Shown: positions 52,641-61,982, numbered from the stretch's first letter. The stretch is DNA of 64,000 nt from Brucella cytisi (GCA_012103075.1 JAAVLQ010000003.1:434001-498000); one strand, 5' to 3'. Notes: a model not told the origin generated them from the sequence alone. A program made the numbers and translations.

Positions 52641-52910
52641 ATGAAAGATGATCTAATCCTCACCGGGGTCCGGGATGCATTATTATCAGTGCTTTATGCA
52701 TCAGCACCGGTAATCATAGCTGCACTGGTCGTTGGATTGATCGTTGGACTTCTGCAGGCATTGACCCAGATACAGGACCAGTCGTTGCCTCAGGCCATCA
52801 AGATCGTCGTCATTTTGATCGTAATCCTTATTTTTGGACCAATAGCTGGCGGGGATATCGCACGCCGGGCAACGGTTGCATTTGAAGAATTCCCCGGTGC
52901 AACGCGATGA
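52641..52910 (+). CDS. sctS: Type III export apparatus protein SctS
   Basis: Small two-helix gate subunit (FliQ family), intact at 89 residues. Conserved features are the first helix APVIIAALVVGLIVGLLQAL, the polar TQIQDQSLPQAIKIV turn and the second helix VVILIVILIFGPIAG. Its TGA overlaps the sctT ATG. Confidence 0.95.
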   Translation: MKDDLILTGVRDALLSVLYASAPVIIAALVVGLIVGLLQALTQIQDQSLPQAIKIVVILIVILIFGPIAGGDIARRATVAFEEFPGATR

Positions 52911-53717
52911 CATCGGTTAGCGGGATATTTTCGGCGGTCCACCGGGTTCATGTCCCGGTCCGGTTGCGGCTTTGGCCATGGCACGTATGGTCGGCCTGAT
53001 GATCCTGATGGCTTTATTCACACGCGCACGTATCGCAGGCCTCCTGCGCAACGGTGTGGCCATTGCCTTGTCGATTCCACTCATGCCGCTTGTTTACAAG
53101 ACGGTAGTGGAGACGAATATGGATGCGACAATGATGGTAGCACTGGGTTTAAAAGAGATGTTTCTCGGTGCCACACTCGGCTTTGTAATGAGCTTGCCGT
53201 TCTGGGCAGCAGAGGCGGCAGGCGACATAGTTGATCTTCAGCGTGGTGTAACGATGGGGTCACTGATCGATCCTATGATGACCCACGAAACCAGTATTAC
53301 CGGTACGCTCTTCAGCATTGTCATGATCGTGATTTTCCTGTCTCTGGGGGATTGTTGCTGATGCTCGACATTGTCTACACGAGTTATCGTATATGGCCGG
53401 TCGATCAGTTCACCCCGATCTTTCGTGCCGAAAGCATTACGCTTTTCTTGAATCTTTGCACACGAATTGTAACCATGGCCCCGGCACTGGCGTTTCCGCT
53501 TATTGTTGGCCTGTTGCTCTCAGATATTCTGCTTGCGCTGGTCTCGCGCGCTGCACCGCATCTTAATATTTTTGCAATGTCGCTGGCCGTTAAATCATTG
53601 TCGTTTACGGTCCTGCTTCTCCTCTACGCAGCGTTTTTGCTCACCTATCTGAAGGGAGAGTTATCCTTCTTTGGCGAGATTAACAGCTTTCTGGAGGATC
53701 TGGTCGATGTGCGATGA
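52907..53717 (+). CDS. sctT: Type III export apparatus protein SctT (frameshifted)
   Basis: Inner-membrane gate subunit (FliR family). It starts with ATGA overlap to sctS: MTSVSGIFSAVHRVHVPVRL. A break near 52965 leads to MARMVGLMILMALFTRARIA and the conserved LKEMFLGATLGFVMSLPFWA, then EAAGDIVDLQRGVTMGSLID. A break at the G run near 53348 leads to YRIWPVDQFTPIFR and APALAFPLIVGLLLSDILLA. About 269 residues. It ends this block; sctU, usually next, is absent and a regulator follows after 154 bases. Confidence 0.93.
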
Positions 53718-53871
53718 ATTACCTGATTTGATCATTCCGGATTGGCACTTCAATCATCTGAATGGCAATTCTGATCATAGAAACTACTCGATGTTTTAAC
53801 ATATCACCCAAGGAGGAATGAAGGTGTTGCAAAGCGGCAGGGGGGCATAAATCGGAGGAGCTCGATTTTCT

Positions 53872-54706
53872 ATGCCCGAACACCAGAGGGATATCGAACA
53901 GGAAATCGCTGACTTTACCAGCGATGACTTTCAGCGTTTTAGCGAACGGTTGACCGAACAACTGGATACCATGCCGAAGGGTTTACGTACGGCAGCACGC
54001 TTCGTGCTGTCACATCCGGTTGATGTTGCTCTTAGTTCAATGCGCAGACAAGCCAAACAGGTCGGGGTGTCTCACTCTACGATGGTTCGCCCGGCAGAAT
54101 GGATGGGATTAGATGGTTATGACGCACTACGTGCGATCTTCAGAAGAAGGTATAAAAAGCAGGCACACGGACTGGAACGGAAGGTTCAGCAGGTACCGAT
54201 TGGGGACAGCAAAGGTCCAGTGACAACCTCGAATGGCTGGCAGCCGAGGTGGAGCGATGCGGTCTGCAGGACCGGATACAGCATTATGGCGAAGCGGCCA
54301 CCATACTGGCCGACGCAGATCGCGTGATCTGCGTAACCAGTGAGGCAGAACTTACCGTAGCTCACCGTTTCGGAGATCTGATGCATGCAATCGGGCGCAA
54401 GGCCGTTTCATTTGATTCAGCAACAGGTGCTCCCACCGAAATCAAATCACTTGGCCCCGCGATGCGATGCTGGCAGTGTGCATGGGAAACTCAATTCCTC
54501 AGGTCACAAGCACCGCGCGATATGCAGGGCGCCGTGGAGCACGAATAGTTGCTATTACCAATTGCCCGGCATCATCTATTGCGCGGTTTTCCCACGCTAT
54601 CATACTGCCCTCACAAATATCAGAATCTACACCAATGCTTGCAGCAACAATCGCGTCAGTAGAAATCATTGCGTCACTGATGGTTGATCCCGGTATAGCA
54701 TTGTAA
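53872..54706 (+). CDS. MurR/RpiR family regulator A (frameshifted)
   Basis: Transcription factor with an N-terminal HTH (residues about 25-100: ALSSMRRQAKQVGVSHSTMV, then MGLDGYDALRAIFRRRYKKQ) and a C-terminal SIS-like domain. The latter is read over breaks near 54235 and 54460: ILADADRVICVTSEAELTVA, GRRGARIVAITNCPASSIAR and PMLAATIASVEIIASLMVD. The expected SIS serine-rich phosphate loop is poorly preserved. It lies directly after the sctT block on the same strand and converges on a paralogue, which suggests local control of secretion. Confidence 0.82.
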
Positions 54707-54715
54707 GTGTGACAG

Positions 54716-55591
54716 TTACCCTGCATTTCGCCGCCAGATTGATGTGATTGCTTCAATGGCGGCGATTGCGGGCGTCAAGCTGGGAATATTAAGCGCTATC
54801 GACGCGGGACGAAAAATGACTGATATATCGGCCATTTTCGCGACCAGCGCGTTCGGACTGTCAGTTATAGCAAGCGACGGAACACCAAGCCTCCTTGCCA
54901 GACGAACAGCATCTTTTGGCTTGGGTCCATGCGGACGCAGCGAGATTACCAGCAGACAGACACCTTCTTCAGTCGCATCTGCGGCCTGAAACTGGTCAGG
55001 TGTTTGTACCCGGGAACCAAGTGCCTGAAAAAGCTGCCGGGCATGGCCGATCACGGGAGTTTCCTGAGCCGAGCCAACAACGACAATTTTTCTTGCCTTC
55101 ATCAGCTGGCCTGTTGCCTCGGCAAGTTGCGACTGAGCCTTGTCAGCTGCCAGATCCTTTATGGAGGATGCGATCAGCGCCGGAGCCTTTCCCTCCTCGC
55201 CCGATTTCTCCGGCGTACTCGAATCCGTGGTTGCAACAACCGCTCCTTCCCGGAATGAACTGATGAATATCTGGCGAAGGGCTGCATACCCATCAAGCCC
55301 CAACCATTCCGACAACCGCATTATTGTGGAATGCGAAACACCTGCTGCGCTTGCCAGTTCGCGCATAGACAGGAGCATCACGTCTTGCGGTCGTTCGAGG
55401 ATAAATCTTGCGGCAGTCTGAACCTGCGGCGTCATCTCATTGAGCTGACTACGCAGCAAGGTGAGAATTTCACCCGCCATGTCACGCATTTCAACTGGGC
55501 GACGGTCGGAAGAAGTCACGGACGAACCGCGTCCGTTCGCAGCAGATGTGCCATGCCCAAAGGCAGCCTTCCCCGCACTGTGCACGCGCAA
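54716..55591 (-). CDS. MurR/RpiR family regulator B
   Basis: Intact frame of 291 residues from ATG 55591, though a later start (MRDMAGEILTLLRSQLNEMT) would remove a low-complexity N-terminal 33 residues. The HTH reads LASAAGVSHSTIMRLSEWLG, with LDGYAALRQIF after it, closely matching regulator A. The SIS-like domain includes RKIVVVGSAQETPVIGHARQ and RLGVPSLAITDSPNALVAKM. The two regulators converge with nine bases between stops, consistent with duplication and inversion. A metabolic ligand controlling type III genes is a reasonable inference. Confidence 0.87.
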   Translation of the reverse strand: MRVHSAGKAAFGHGTSAANGRGSSVTSSDRRPVEMRDMAGEILTLLRSQLNEMTPQVQTAARFILERPQDVMLLSMRELASAAGVSHSTIMRLSEWLGLDGYAALRQIFISSFREGAVVATTDSSTPEKSGEEGKAPALIASSIKDLAADKAQSQLAEATGQLMKARKIVVVGSAQETPVIGHARQLFQALGSRVQTPDQFQAADATEEGVCLLVISLRPHGPKPKDAVRLARRLGVPSLAITDSPNALVAKMADISVIFRPASIALNIPSLTPAIAAIEAITSIWRRNAG

Positions 55592-55870
55592 AAAAGAAGG
55601 GCCAAGGCCTGCGCAGACCGGTACTGCCGTCCCTCAAACAAATATGCAGCGATAAAACTCATGCGGCTCTCCCCGGCCTCCGATCGTTCCCCACGCCGCG
55701 TATTCCCTGTCCCAATCGGGCAAGAAGACACGTTCGTAACACCAGTCAGGCAGACCAGTCAAACATCGAATTTGAGCTGTGGATTCAGTGGATTATATAA
55801 ACTATGCTGACATGTAGCTGACCAATCGGAACCCGACAGGCTCACCGGGCCGGATCATCGCAAAATGCAT

Positions 55871-56674
55871 TCATCCGCTCATGACATCTTGTAGCGCTGC
55901 TGCCTTGGCCGTCACTGATCCTTTCGATCGTGCCTTTGCCGCCAGTTTGAGGATCCTGTCGACTTCACCGCTGGTTAAGCCAGCAGGGGGTAGAGGAACG
56001 TACCTGCTGATCATGACCGATCAGACCGTAGGCAAGCACTATATTGCGTTTGTGATGCAGCTCGGCTGTTCCGGAGGCTTCTACTTTCTGTGCTGCCTGT
56101 TCCACCGCCGACGCATCGCCCTGCAAAGCGGCAGCCAGTGCCGGGTTCGACTGAATATCGACATCTCCGGGCGCCATGCTCAGCGCTTTTTTTGATAAGC
56201 AGCGACAGCGTCCTGCGTTTGCCCTGTCATAGTCAGAGCCACGCCGAGACGATTATAGGCACTACTGGTGCCAACCACCGGTGCAGCAGTAGTCAGGGCA
56301 CTGACGCCAGCCGACAAGTCACCGATCTGGATGAGCGCTGTCCCCATTCCCAGCAACGCCGGGCCATTTTCAGGCGATTTGGCCAGCGCCGCTTTATATG
56401 CATTGATCGCCTCTTCAGGTTGCCCCGCACGTGAGTAGGCATCGCCGGCTTGTACCATGATTGCCGCGCTTGCCTCGGGCATCGCGGCGGCACGGGCATA
56501 AAGAGGCAATGCAGTGTCAGATTCTCCGCGCCCCTCGATGTCTTTGGCCAGTTTTGCCAGTCGCTCCGACTGAGACGTCGGCTCCGGCTTTTTACTTGCG
56601 GTTTTTCACCCATCGTCTGACAACCGGTTGTAAGCAAAGAGGGCACCGAAGGCCACCGCTAATCTATACCGCAT
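55871..56674 (-). CDS. TPR lipoprotein, TadD-like (frameshifted)
   Basis: Predicted lipoprotein with tetratricopeptide repeats. It starts MRYRLAVAFGALF. A break near 56630 leads to the lipobox LLTTGC and QTMGEKPQVK. Repeats then follow: ALPLYARAAAMPEASAAIMV, AGDAYSRAGQPEEAINAYKA and NRLGVALTMTGQTQDAVAAY. Breaks near 56520, 56190 and 55990 split the frame. The end reads DRILKLAAKARSKGSVTAKA. About 265 residues. TadD proteins assist pilus or secretin assembly. Here it lies between type III blocks, so a pilotin-like role for the secretin is plausible but unproven. Confidence 0.72.
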
Positions 56675-56728
56675 CTTCCCTCTCTTTTCCCGTCGCGTCC
56701 TGCGACGTTCATTTTTTCGCCTAAACGC

Positions 56729-57340
56729 TTAATTCTCTACAATGACCCCGACACCAACCGGTACGCGCTCATACAGATCTACAATGTCTTCGTTGGTCAA
56801 ACGAATACACCCTGAAGACGTTGCAGTGCCCACGGTCCACGGCTGATTTGTTCCATGAATCCTATAAAGGGTGGACCCAATATAAAGAGCCCGTGCACCG
56901 AGAGGATTGTTGTGTCCGCACGGAACAAAGGCAGGTAATGAGCGTCCTTTCAGTTTCTCGCGGGCTCTCATCTCGGCCGGCGGTCGCCAATCAGGCCAGT
57001 GTTTTTGGCCGACACCCGGTCACGCCCCGACCAGCTCAGGCCTTCGCGCCCCACTCCCACGGAATATCGCATGGCCTTTCCGCCTCCCAGAACGAGATCG
57101 AGCCGCTTTGCGGTTGTATTCACGATTATGGTGCCGGTCGGTTCGGACCCCGAGTAGTTTACAACCCGCTTCGGTATGGGCTCCCTGTGACGGTCAGCAG
57201 ACCCGGGATTCTCCGGAGACATAGTGTCACCGGTGCCAGCAGTACATTGGCTTCTTCTTCAAATATCCGGGTTCTTGGGTCATACCCCCGGTTTGTGCCC
57301 GCAGCGGGGTCACAGCCATAATCATGAGGATGATCGCAGA
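56729..57340 (-). CDS. L,D-transpeptidase, YkuD family (frameshifted, start uncertain)
   Basis: Cell-wall enzyme that makes 3-3 cross-links or attaches proteins to peptidoglycan. The YkuD core begins EPTGTIIVNTTAKRLDLVLG, then KAMRYSVGVGREGLSWSGRD. After a break near 56970 it has NPLGARALYIGSTLYRIHGT and the catalytic motif SSGCIRLTNEDIVDLYERVP, with His and Cys present. The C-terminus is GVGVIVEN. Upstream a hydrophobic segment (SAIILMIMAVTPLRAQT) looks like a signal peptide; no clear start codon is seen. It is divergent from the secretin gene. A role in opening or anchoring the wall around the injectisome is inferred. Confidence 0.8.
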
Positions 57341-57548
57341 AACGATTACAGCTTCGCACCTTCGGGCATCGCGTTGGAAAACGCCATTGTCTCTTCTCGC
57401 CACACCATTCTCCCGGAGCCGTCTGCGAACAACCTTTCGATCAATAATCCAGTTTTCACGGATCCCCGTTCCATTTGGATTTTCCGTTGCACGGTTGAGC
57501 CGGTATCCTCCATCAATGAATAATCCCAGCTCAATCTGGTGTGTATAG

Positions 57549-58196
57549 ATGCTCAAAGCTGACCGAAATCGCCTTCGGCAACGCCGGTCGGAGACCATGT
57601 CCGTCTTAGGGATTGCTTTTGCACTTGTTTTCACATCCGTTGGTTCGGGGTGGGCAGCCGAACCGAGATGGCCCGCGGGGCCTTACAAGTATATGGTTCT
57701 CGACCAGTCGGTGCGGGACACGCTGACCGAGTTCGGTCGGAATATCGGGGTCTCCATCCAGATGAGCCCGGAAATCAGGGGACGAGTTACCGCGAATGTT
57801 CCACAAGGTAACGCAAAGGAGTTCCTCGAGTGGGTGTGCAACCGTTATGGTCTCGTATGGTATTTTGACGGCGCCACACTACACATCAGCAATGAAACCG
57901 AAAACCGCACCGAAATTTTGACCCTTGACGACAAGGCGCTTGATGGTATCAGCCAGCGACTTGACAGCCTCGGTCTAATGGATCCGCGTTTCCCCGTTCG
58001 GATTGACCGGGAACAAAAGGCTGCATCAATCTCAGGTCCTCCCGCCTATATCGCACTTGTCAAAGAGACTGTTGGAACATTTACGACAGTAGAAACTGTG
58101 TCAGATGGTCCCGCAAACGTCCGTGTGTTTCGCGGGCGGCAAACTCAGGCACAATCAGTCGACGTTGGATCGCCGACAGTGGAAAAAGTCAATTAA
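57549..58196 (+). CDS. Type III secretin N-terminal protein SctC1 (RhcC1-like split secretin)
   Basis: Outer-membrane secretin fragment. An intact frame of 215 residues has a signal peptide (SVLGIAFALVFTSVGSGWAA). The start may be 57549 or 57597. Then come the N0 domain (YKYMVLDQSVRDTLTEFGRN, IGVSIQMSPEIRGRVTANVP, EFLEWVCNRYGLVWYFDGAT) and an N1 domain (RIDREQKAASISGPPAYIAL). It stops cleanly before the pore-forming region, as RhcC1 does in rhizobia. The C-terminal secretin protein (RhcC2-like) is not in this window. The stop is followed by AGGAGCAC and the NolB-like start. Confidence 0.85.
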   Translation: MLKADRNRLRQRRSETMSVLGIAFALVFTSVGSGWAAEPRWPAGPYKYMVLDQSVRDTLTEFGRNIGVSIQMSPEIRGRVTANVPQGNAKEFLEWVCNRYGLVWYFDGATLHISNETENRTEILTLDDKALDGISQRLDSLGLMDPRFPVRIDREQKAASISGPPAYIALVKETVGTFTTVETVSDGPANVRVFRGRQTQAQSVDVGSPTVEKVN

Positions 58197-58206
58197 GGAG
58201 CACGTA

Positions 58207-58827
58207 ATGCAAGTCGCACCCATCGCATCCGGATTGATTTCGACCCAGCTTCTGACGATTACCAATCCCGTTTCAAACGTAGCCGCCGCTTCGCCTGCCG
58301 GTCTTACTGAAGCGGAAACAGCTCTGCGGGTAAAAGAACAGCAGGCCAGCATGGCAGCTCAGAAAATTGCTGAAACCCGGGCAACGCAGGTCACACAGGC
58401 CGATCCGGCTGCAACCGGTACCAAGACTTTGCAAAATCACGGGACAGACAACCCGTCATCGAAGCTGGATGAATCAGCTAACGTCAAAACCGCGCCATTG
58501 CTGGATTATCTCGACAAGGCAGGCTCTGATGGGCGGTCACTGTCGCTCAATTCTTTTATAAGCTCCGGCGTGAAATCCTTTGTCGGCATTGTTGAAAACG
58601 CCCAGAGCGTGCTTGCTGGAAAAAATGGTGCGCAGGCAAAACAGACATCAGACGCCTCCCGCAGCTCAACACCGCAAGAGGCTCATGAAAATCCCGGTAA
58701 CGAAAAGGGACTGGCAAGTATGGATGACGTTCTGGATCGTTACGTTTCCATCTCCCGGGCCAGTTTCAGTGCCTCACTGGCGACGAGTAGCGTCGCCGCT
58801 GCCTCCACGTCGGTCAACACCCGGTAA
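58207..58827 (+). CDS. NolB/SctI-like type III protein
   Basis: Intact frame of 206 residues with a good ribosome site (AAGGAGCAC). The protein is rich in Ala, Ser and Thr, with no signal peptide (MQVAPIASGLISTQLLTITN). The C-terminal part, MDDVLDRYVSISRASFSASL, resembles the end of inner-rod and NolB proteins. Rhizobial loci have nolB between rhcC1 and rhcJ, exactly this position. I infer a secreted inner-rod or accessory component. The sequence alone is not decisive. Confidence 0.55.
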   Translation: MQVAPIASGLISTQLLTITNPVSNVAAASPAGLTEAETALRVKEQQASMAAQKIAETRATQVTQADPAATGTKTLQNHGTDNPSSKLDESANVKTAPLLDYLDKAGSDGRSLSLNSFISSGVKSFVGIVENAQSVLAGKNGAQAKQTSDASRSSTPQEAHENPGNEKGLASMDDVLDRYVSISRASFSASLATSSVAAASTSVNTR

Positions 58828-58891
58828 AGCAACAATAGGCGGACAGCATGCACTTATCAATTCTGTCGAGGCGAACGGTTTGAACGCGCGC

Positions 58892-59694
58892 ATGACTTCT
58901 TCAAGGGTCCGCGCCCTGTTCGTCGTCGTGTCACTTCTGATACTGCAGGCCTGTACGGTCGAGCTCTACACCGATCTCGACCAACGGCAGGCAAACGAAG
59001 TTGTGGCCGCACTTGCTCGCAAAGGCATACCCGCGCAGCGGGAAAGCAGTAAAAGCGGAAAGATAACCGTTTCTGTTCCGAAAGACCGATTTGCTGATGC
59101 CATGTCCATTCTCAGCGAGAATGGACTTCCCAAACAAAGTTTCGAAAGCCTTGGTGACGTATTCAAGAATGATGGCCTTATCTCCTCGCCGGTGCAGGAA
59201 AAGGCCCGTATGATCTACGGACTGAGCGGGGAACTTTCGAAGACGATCCTAGATATCGATGGTGTGCTTTCGGCACGTGTACATCTGGTGCTGCCCGAAA
59301 ACGATCCCCTTCGTCAAAATTTGGTGCCATCCTCCGCTTCAGTCTTTATCCGGCACAAGACAACCGTCCCGATGAACAGTTTGATCCCTCAGGTGAAGAT
59401 GCTGGTTGCCAACGGCGTCGCGGGACTTTCCTATGACAAGGTTTCAGTTGTTCTGGTTCCCGTTACGGCACCAGCAGAGGCAAATGGAGACATCCGGGGT
59501 TATACATCCTTCCTTGGTCTGTGGTTACACCCCGACAGCGTGATGCCGGCGATCTGGCTTGTCGGCGGCCTCGCAGCGATCATATCCGGACTTGCTGTCT
59601 GGATATTCCTGCTGATCAGCCGACGCAGAAATGGCCAGTACAGGATCGGAGAAGCTCTGCCACCATCCGGAGAACGGCTTCACCAAATGGATGA
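58892..59694 (+). CDS. sctJ: Type III inner-membrane ring lipoprotein SctJ
   Basis: Forms the inner-membrane ring with SctD. The start is ATG at 58892, giving a lipoprotein signal (VVSLLILQAC). The mature part reads TVELYTDLDQRQANEVVAAL, with GIPAQRESSKSGKITVSV, LSENGLPKQSF and the highly conserved ARMIYGLSGELSKTILDIDG, then VLSARVHLVLPE. A C-terminal helix follows (IWLVGGLAAIISGLAVWIFL). The frame currently reads on into sctK without stop; a TGA in another frame at 59692 overlaps the sctK start, so an indel near 59650 probably removed the real stop. Confidence 0.92.
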
Positions 59695-60294
59695 GACAGA
59701 CACCGCATGGCACAGCTTTCTTGACCAGCCTGCCGACTATGTCGTGCCCGAGAAACTCTCCGCGTGCTTTGAAAATCGAATTTCGCTTGCACAGTGCGAC
59801 CTGCTTTTAAGAAGCGATCGCCTGCGACCGCGCTTGTCGCAACGGCTGATCGAGCATTATGAACTACCCTCCCCGGCAATGGATCCGGCAGGAGAGGAAG
59901 ACCGGTCAGTTGCGCTAACTCCCTCTACCCGGTTCGTTGAGCTTATCCTGCGCAGCGGTGCCGTTTTTCGGGCGAATGCAATTGCTGGTATTATTGACAA
60001 AAACATGCGATCCGCCTTCAAACCCTGCTCGGTGAGGATGTCATCGCCTTTGCACTGAGAAATCGTGAACTTGCGGCAAAGAACCAACCGCTCGATAACA
60101 TTGAACTGGCACTGGACGAGATTGTTGCAGAGGGATGGTGTTGCTTCCACGGATGGTGCATGCACGCCCCGGATATAGTGGTCGCCCGGCTTAAACTGAA
60201 GTTTGCCGCTGAAATTCCCGGGCGAATCCACTTCAATACCGATCACCATGAACTGGGCGCTCAAATCGTGCGGCGTGTTGCGATTGAACTTTAA
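59688..60294 (+). CDS. Type III accessory cytosolic protein SctK (NolU-like; frameshifted)
   Basis: Links the C-ring pods to SctD. It starts MDETDTAWHSFLDQPADYVV. It includes NRISLAQCDLLLRSDRLRPR and LSQRLIEHYELPSPAMDP. A break near 60010 leads to LQTLLGEDVIAFALRNRELA and DNIELALDEIVAEGWCCFHG. It ends DHHELGAQIVRRVAIEL. About 200 residues, right for SctK. Position directly after sctJ, as nolU follows rhcJ in rhizobia, supports the call. SctK proteins are weakly conserved. Confidence 0.65.
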
Positions 60295-60818
60295 TTGTCA
60301 GCCCGGCCGTTGTCCTCCTGTAATACCCAACAGAGAAACAAACATGGATCCTGTTCGCAGATACTGCCGTCCGGATTGGAATCACAGAAGCGCTGAAGCT
60401 TAAACCCCTGAAGCTTGCTCAGTCACTTTCCGACACGGCCCCTTACGGGCGTCCTTGAATTTGGCGATGAGACGGCTCTCTCACGCCCGGCCCAGACTGT
60501 AGTTCCATAATCACGCGATCTACATGCGCAGGTGGCGATCCGGTCCGGTGGCAAAGGGCTCCCGGAAACGAGTGTGCGTGCGAACTTCTACAGATCCGAA
60601 GCGACCTGATTGATTGAAATTATACTTACCAGCACCCCGGGACCGCCACACCGCAATGTTCGTGAAACGCATGGCCTTCTAACGCCGCCAGCAAACCTGA
60701 GCAACGCTGAACCAAATGGATTTTCTGAACCTCGAACCACAAGCTAGTATCGCAATGCACATGAGAACCAGCCCGGCGCTTACCGTCGGGCACGAAGTTC
60801 GAACTCAAGGAGACCCCT
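60295..60818. other. Stretch between sctK and the small needle candidate
   Basis: Plus-strand frames give ADTAVRIGITEALKLKPLKL, then LEFGDETALSRPAQTVV and DLHAQVAIRSGGKGLP over several breaks up to about 60610. This hints at a small damaged gene, but I cannot identify a family. The last 100 bases hold only an AAGGAG ribosome site for the next small gene. Confidence 0.3.
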
Positions 60819-60992
60819 GTGGACAAAGTAGACGATTCCGGCGGGAATGTGAACGAACTGAAGAATTTCTGGCAGGAACAGAAAGCCTTTCAGCTGGCAA
60901 TGACCAAGTTCAATCTTCAGGTCGAAACTGACAAGGCCCAAGCTCAGTCACGCAACCGTGTAGCAGATGCGGTCGGCCAGTCCGGTCGCTAA
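60819..60992 (+). CDS. Small helical protein, type III needle candidate (SctF-like?)
   Basis: Start GTG at 60819 behind an AAGGAG ribosome site. The 57 residues read VDKVDDSGGNVNELKNFWQE, then QKAFQLAMTKFNLQVETDKA, QAQSRNRVADAVGQSGR. It is predicted to be almost fully helical. Needle proteins are small helical hairpins of 65-90 residues, so this is slightly short. It lies upstream of sctD and is followed by a strong hairpin, which would favour high expression of this gene over downstream ones. Inner rod or co-chaperone are alternatives. I regard the needle call as a hypothesis. Confidence 0.4.
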   Translation: MDKVDDSGGNVNELKNFWQEQKAFQLAMTKFNLQVETDKAQAQSRNRVADAVGQSGR

Positions 60993-61018
60993 TACAAGCG
61001 TGTCCTGACACAATTCTG

Positions 61019-61040
61019 CCCGGCCGGATGGTCGGCCGGG
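61019..61040 (+). terminator. Strong hairpin between needle candidate and sctD
   Basis: CCCGGCCG at 61019-61026 pairs with CGGCCGGG at 61033-61040 around GATGGT, followed by TAATTTT. It can act as a partial intrinsic terminator or as a 3' stabiliser of the short upstream message. The sctD ribosome site GGGAGG follows at 61051. Confidence 0.65.
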
Positions 61041-61067
61041 TAATTTTGCCGGGAGGATAACAAGCCG

Positions 61068-61982
61068 ATGCACGCCCTGCCCGTTTTACTGGAAAAATGG
61101 CGTAACGGCTTTGCGGATGGAAATGTTCGACTGAGCGTCGCTGCAGGATTGCACCGAGGCGCAACCATCTCGCTGGATGGTTCGGCTCACGTCATCGGTT
61201 CCGACGCTGAAGCTGATATTGTTCTGAAGGACGCCGGGATCGCCCCGCGCCATGTGTTGTTGCGGCCCGCTGGTCGCCGCATCGAAATAGAAGCTGTCGG
61301 TGGTGATGTTGAAGTAGACAGCCACCATGTTTCCGAAGGGCATGGGTATAGGACCCGACTACCCGTTAATATCGTCGTCGGTAGCGCCCGGATGGTAATC
61401 TGCGCTCCTTCCCAACCCGAACCGAAAAGCTTTTTCAGACGTCCGACGACTGCCGTTGCTGCGGTGGTCTGTTGTGTTGGCGTGTTCGTATCGCTGGCTG
61501 CACATGCGCTGATGAGCGCCCCGGTTGGTGCCCGTCTGGATACTGACACCGCCAATACTGTGCAGGTTGCTACGCAAAACAAGGCGGAAACTCCGGCCAT
61601 GGCCCGTGGCATCCTTACTGCGCAATTGGACCGGGCAGGCATCAGCGGGGTAACTTTGGCTGTCGAGAAAAACCGCCTTGTGGCTTCGGGCGCTCTTGCC
61701 AAGGAGAAAAGCGAAGCGGCTGGATATACAGTCTGGTTCGATCGCACCTACGGTGACAAGATCGTGCTGACTTCCAACGTTACCGTTAGCGGTGTTGGCG
61801 CGCCTCCGCGCCTCGCGCTGCAAGCCATATGGTTCGGACCCAATTCATATGTGCTTGCGGGAGACGGCGCACGATATCATGAGGGTGCATACGTAGATGA
61901 TGGCTGGATGATCAGCAAAATTGGCGAGAAGTCGCTTCACCTCAGTAAGGAGGGGGCAACTATTGCTCTGAACTACCGATGA
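61068..61982 (+). CDS. sctD: Type III inner-membrane ring protein SctD (FHA domain)
   Basis: Bitopic ring protein, intact at 304 residues. The cytoplasmic FHA domain covers about residues 15-115 (GATISLDGSAHVIGSDAEAD, IVLKDAGIAPRHVLLRP). One transmembrane helix follows (TAVAAVVCCVGVFVSLAAHA). The periplasmic part has BON-like text (LDRAGISGVTLAVEKNRLVA) and ends GEKSLHLSKEGATIALNYR. It is shorter than most SctD proteins (350-450), with fewer periplasmic ring modules. The stop overlaps the next start by ATGA. Confidence 0.82.
   Translation: MHALPVLLEKWRNGFADGNVRLSVAAGLHRGATISLDGSAHVIGSDAEADIVLKDAGIAPRHVLLRPAGRRIEIEAVGGDVEVDSHHVSEGHGYRTRLPVNIVVGSARMVICAPSQPEPKSFFRRPTTAVAAVVCCVGVFVSLAAHALMSAPVGARLDTDTANTVQVATQNKAETPAMARGILTAQLDRAGISGVTLAVEKNRLVASGALAKEKSEAAGYTVWFDRTYGDKIVLTSNVTVSGVGAPPRLALQAIWFGPNSYVLAGDGARYHEGAYVDDGWMISKIGEKSLHLSKEGATIALNYR

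Noticed and set aside
55546..55880. Small plus-strand open frames between regulator B and the TPR gene
   Set aside because: They lie opposite coding sequence or show no codon bias or motif, and look like chance open frames.
58580..60058. A 492-codon open frame that appears to be one protein
   Set aside because: Its first 104 codons overlap the NolB-like gene in another frame, and its C-terminus is SctK. The real sctJ starts at 58892 and the join to sctK is best explained by an indel.
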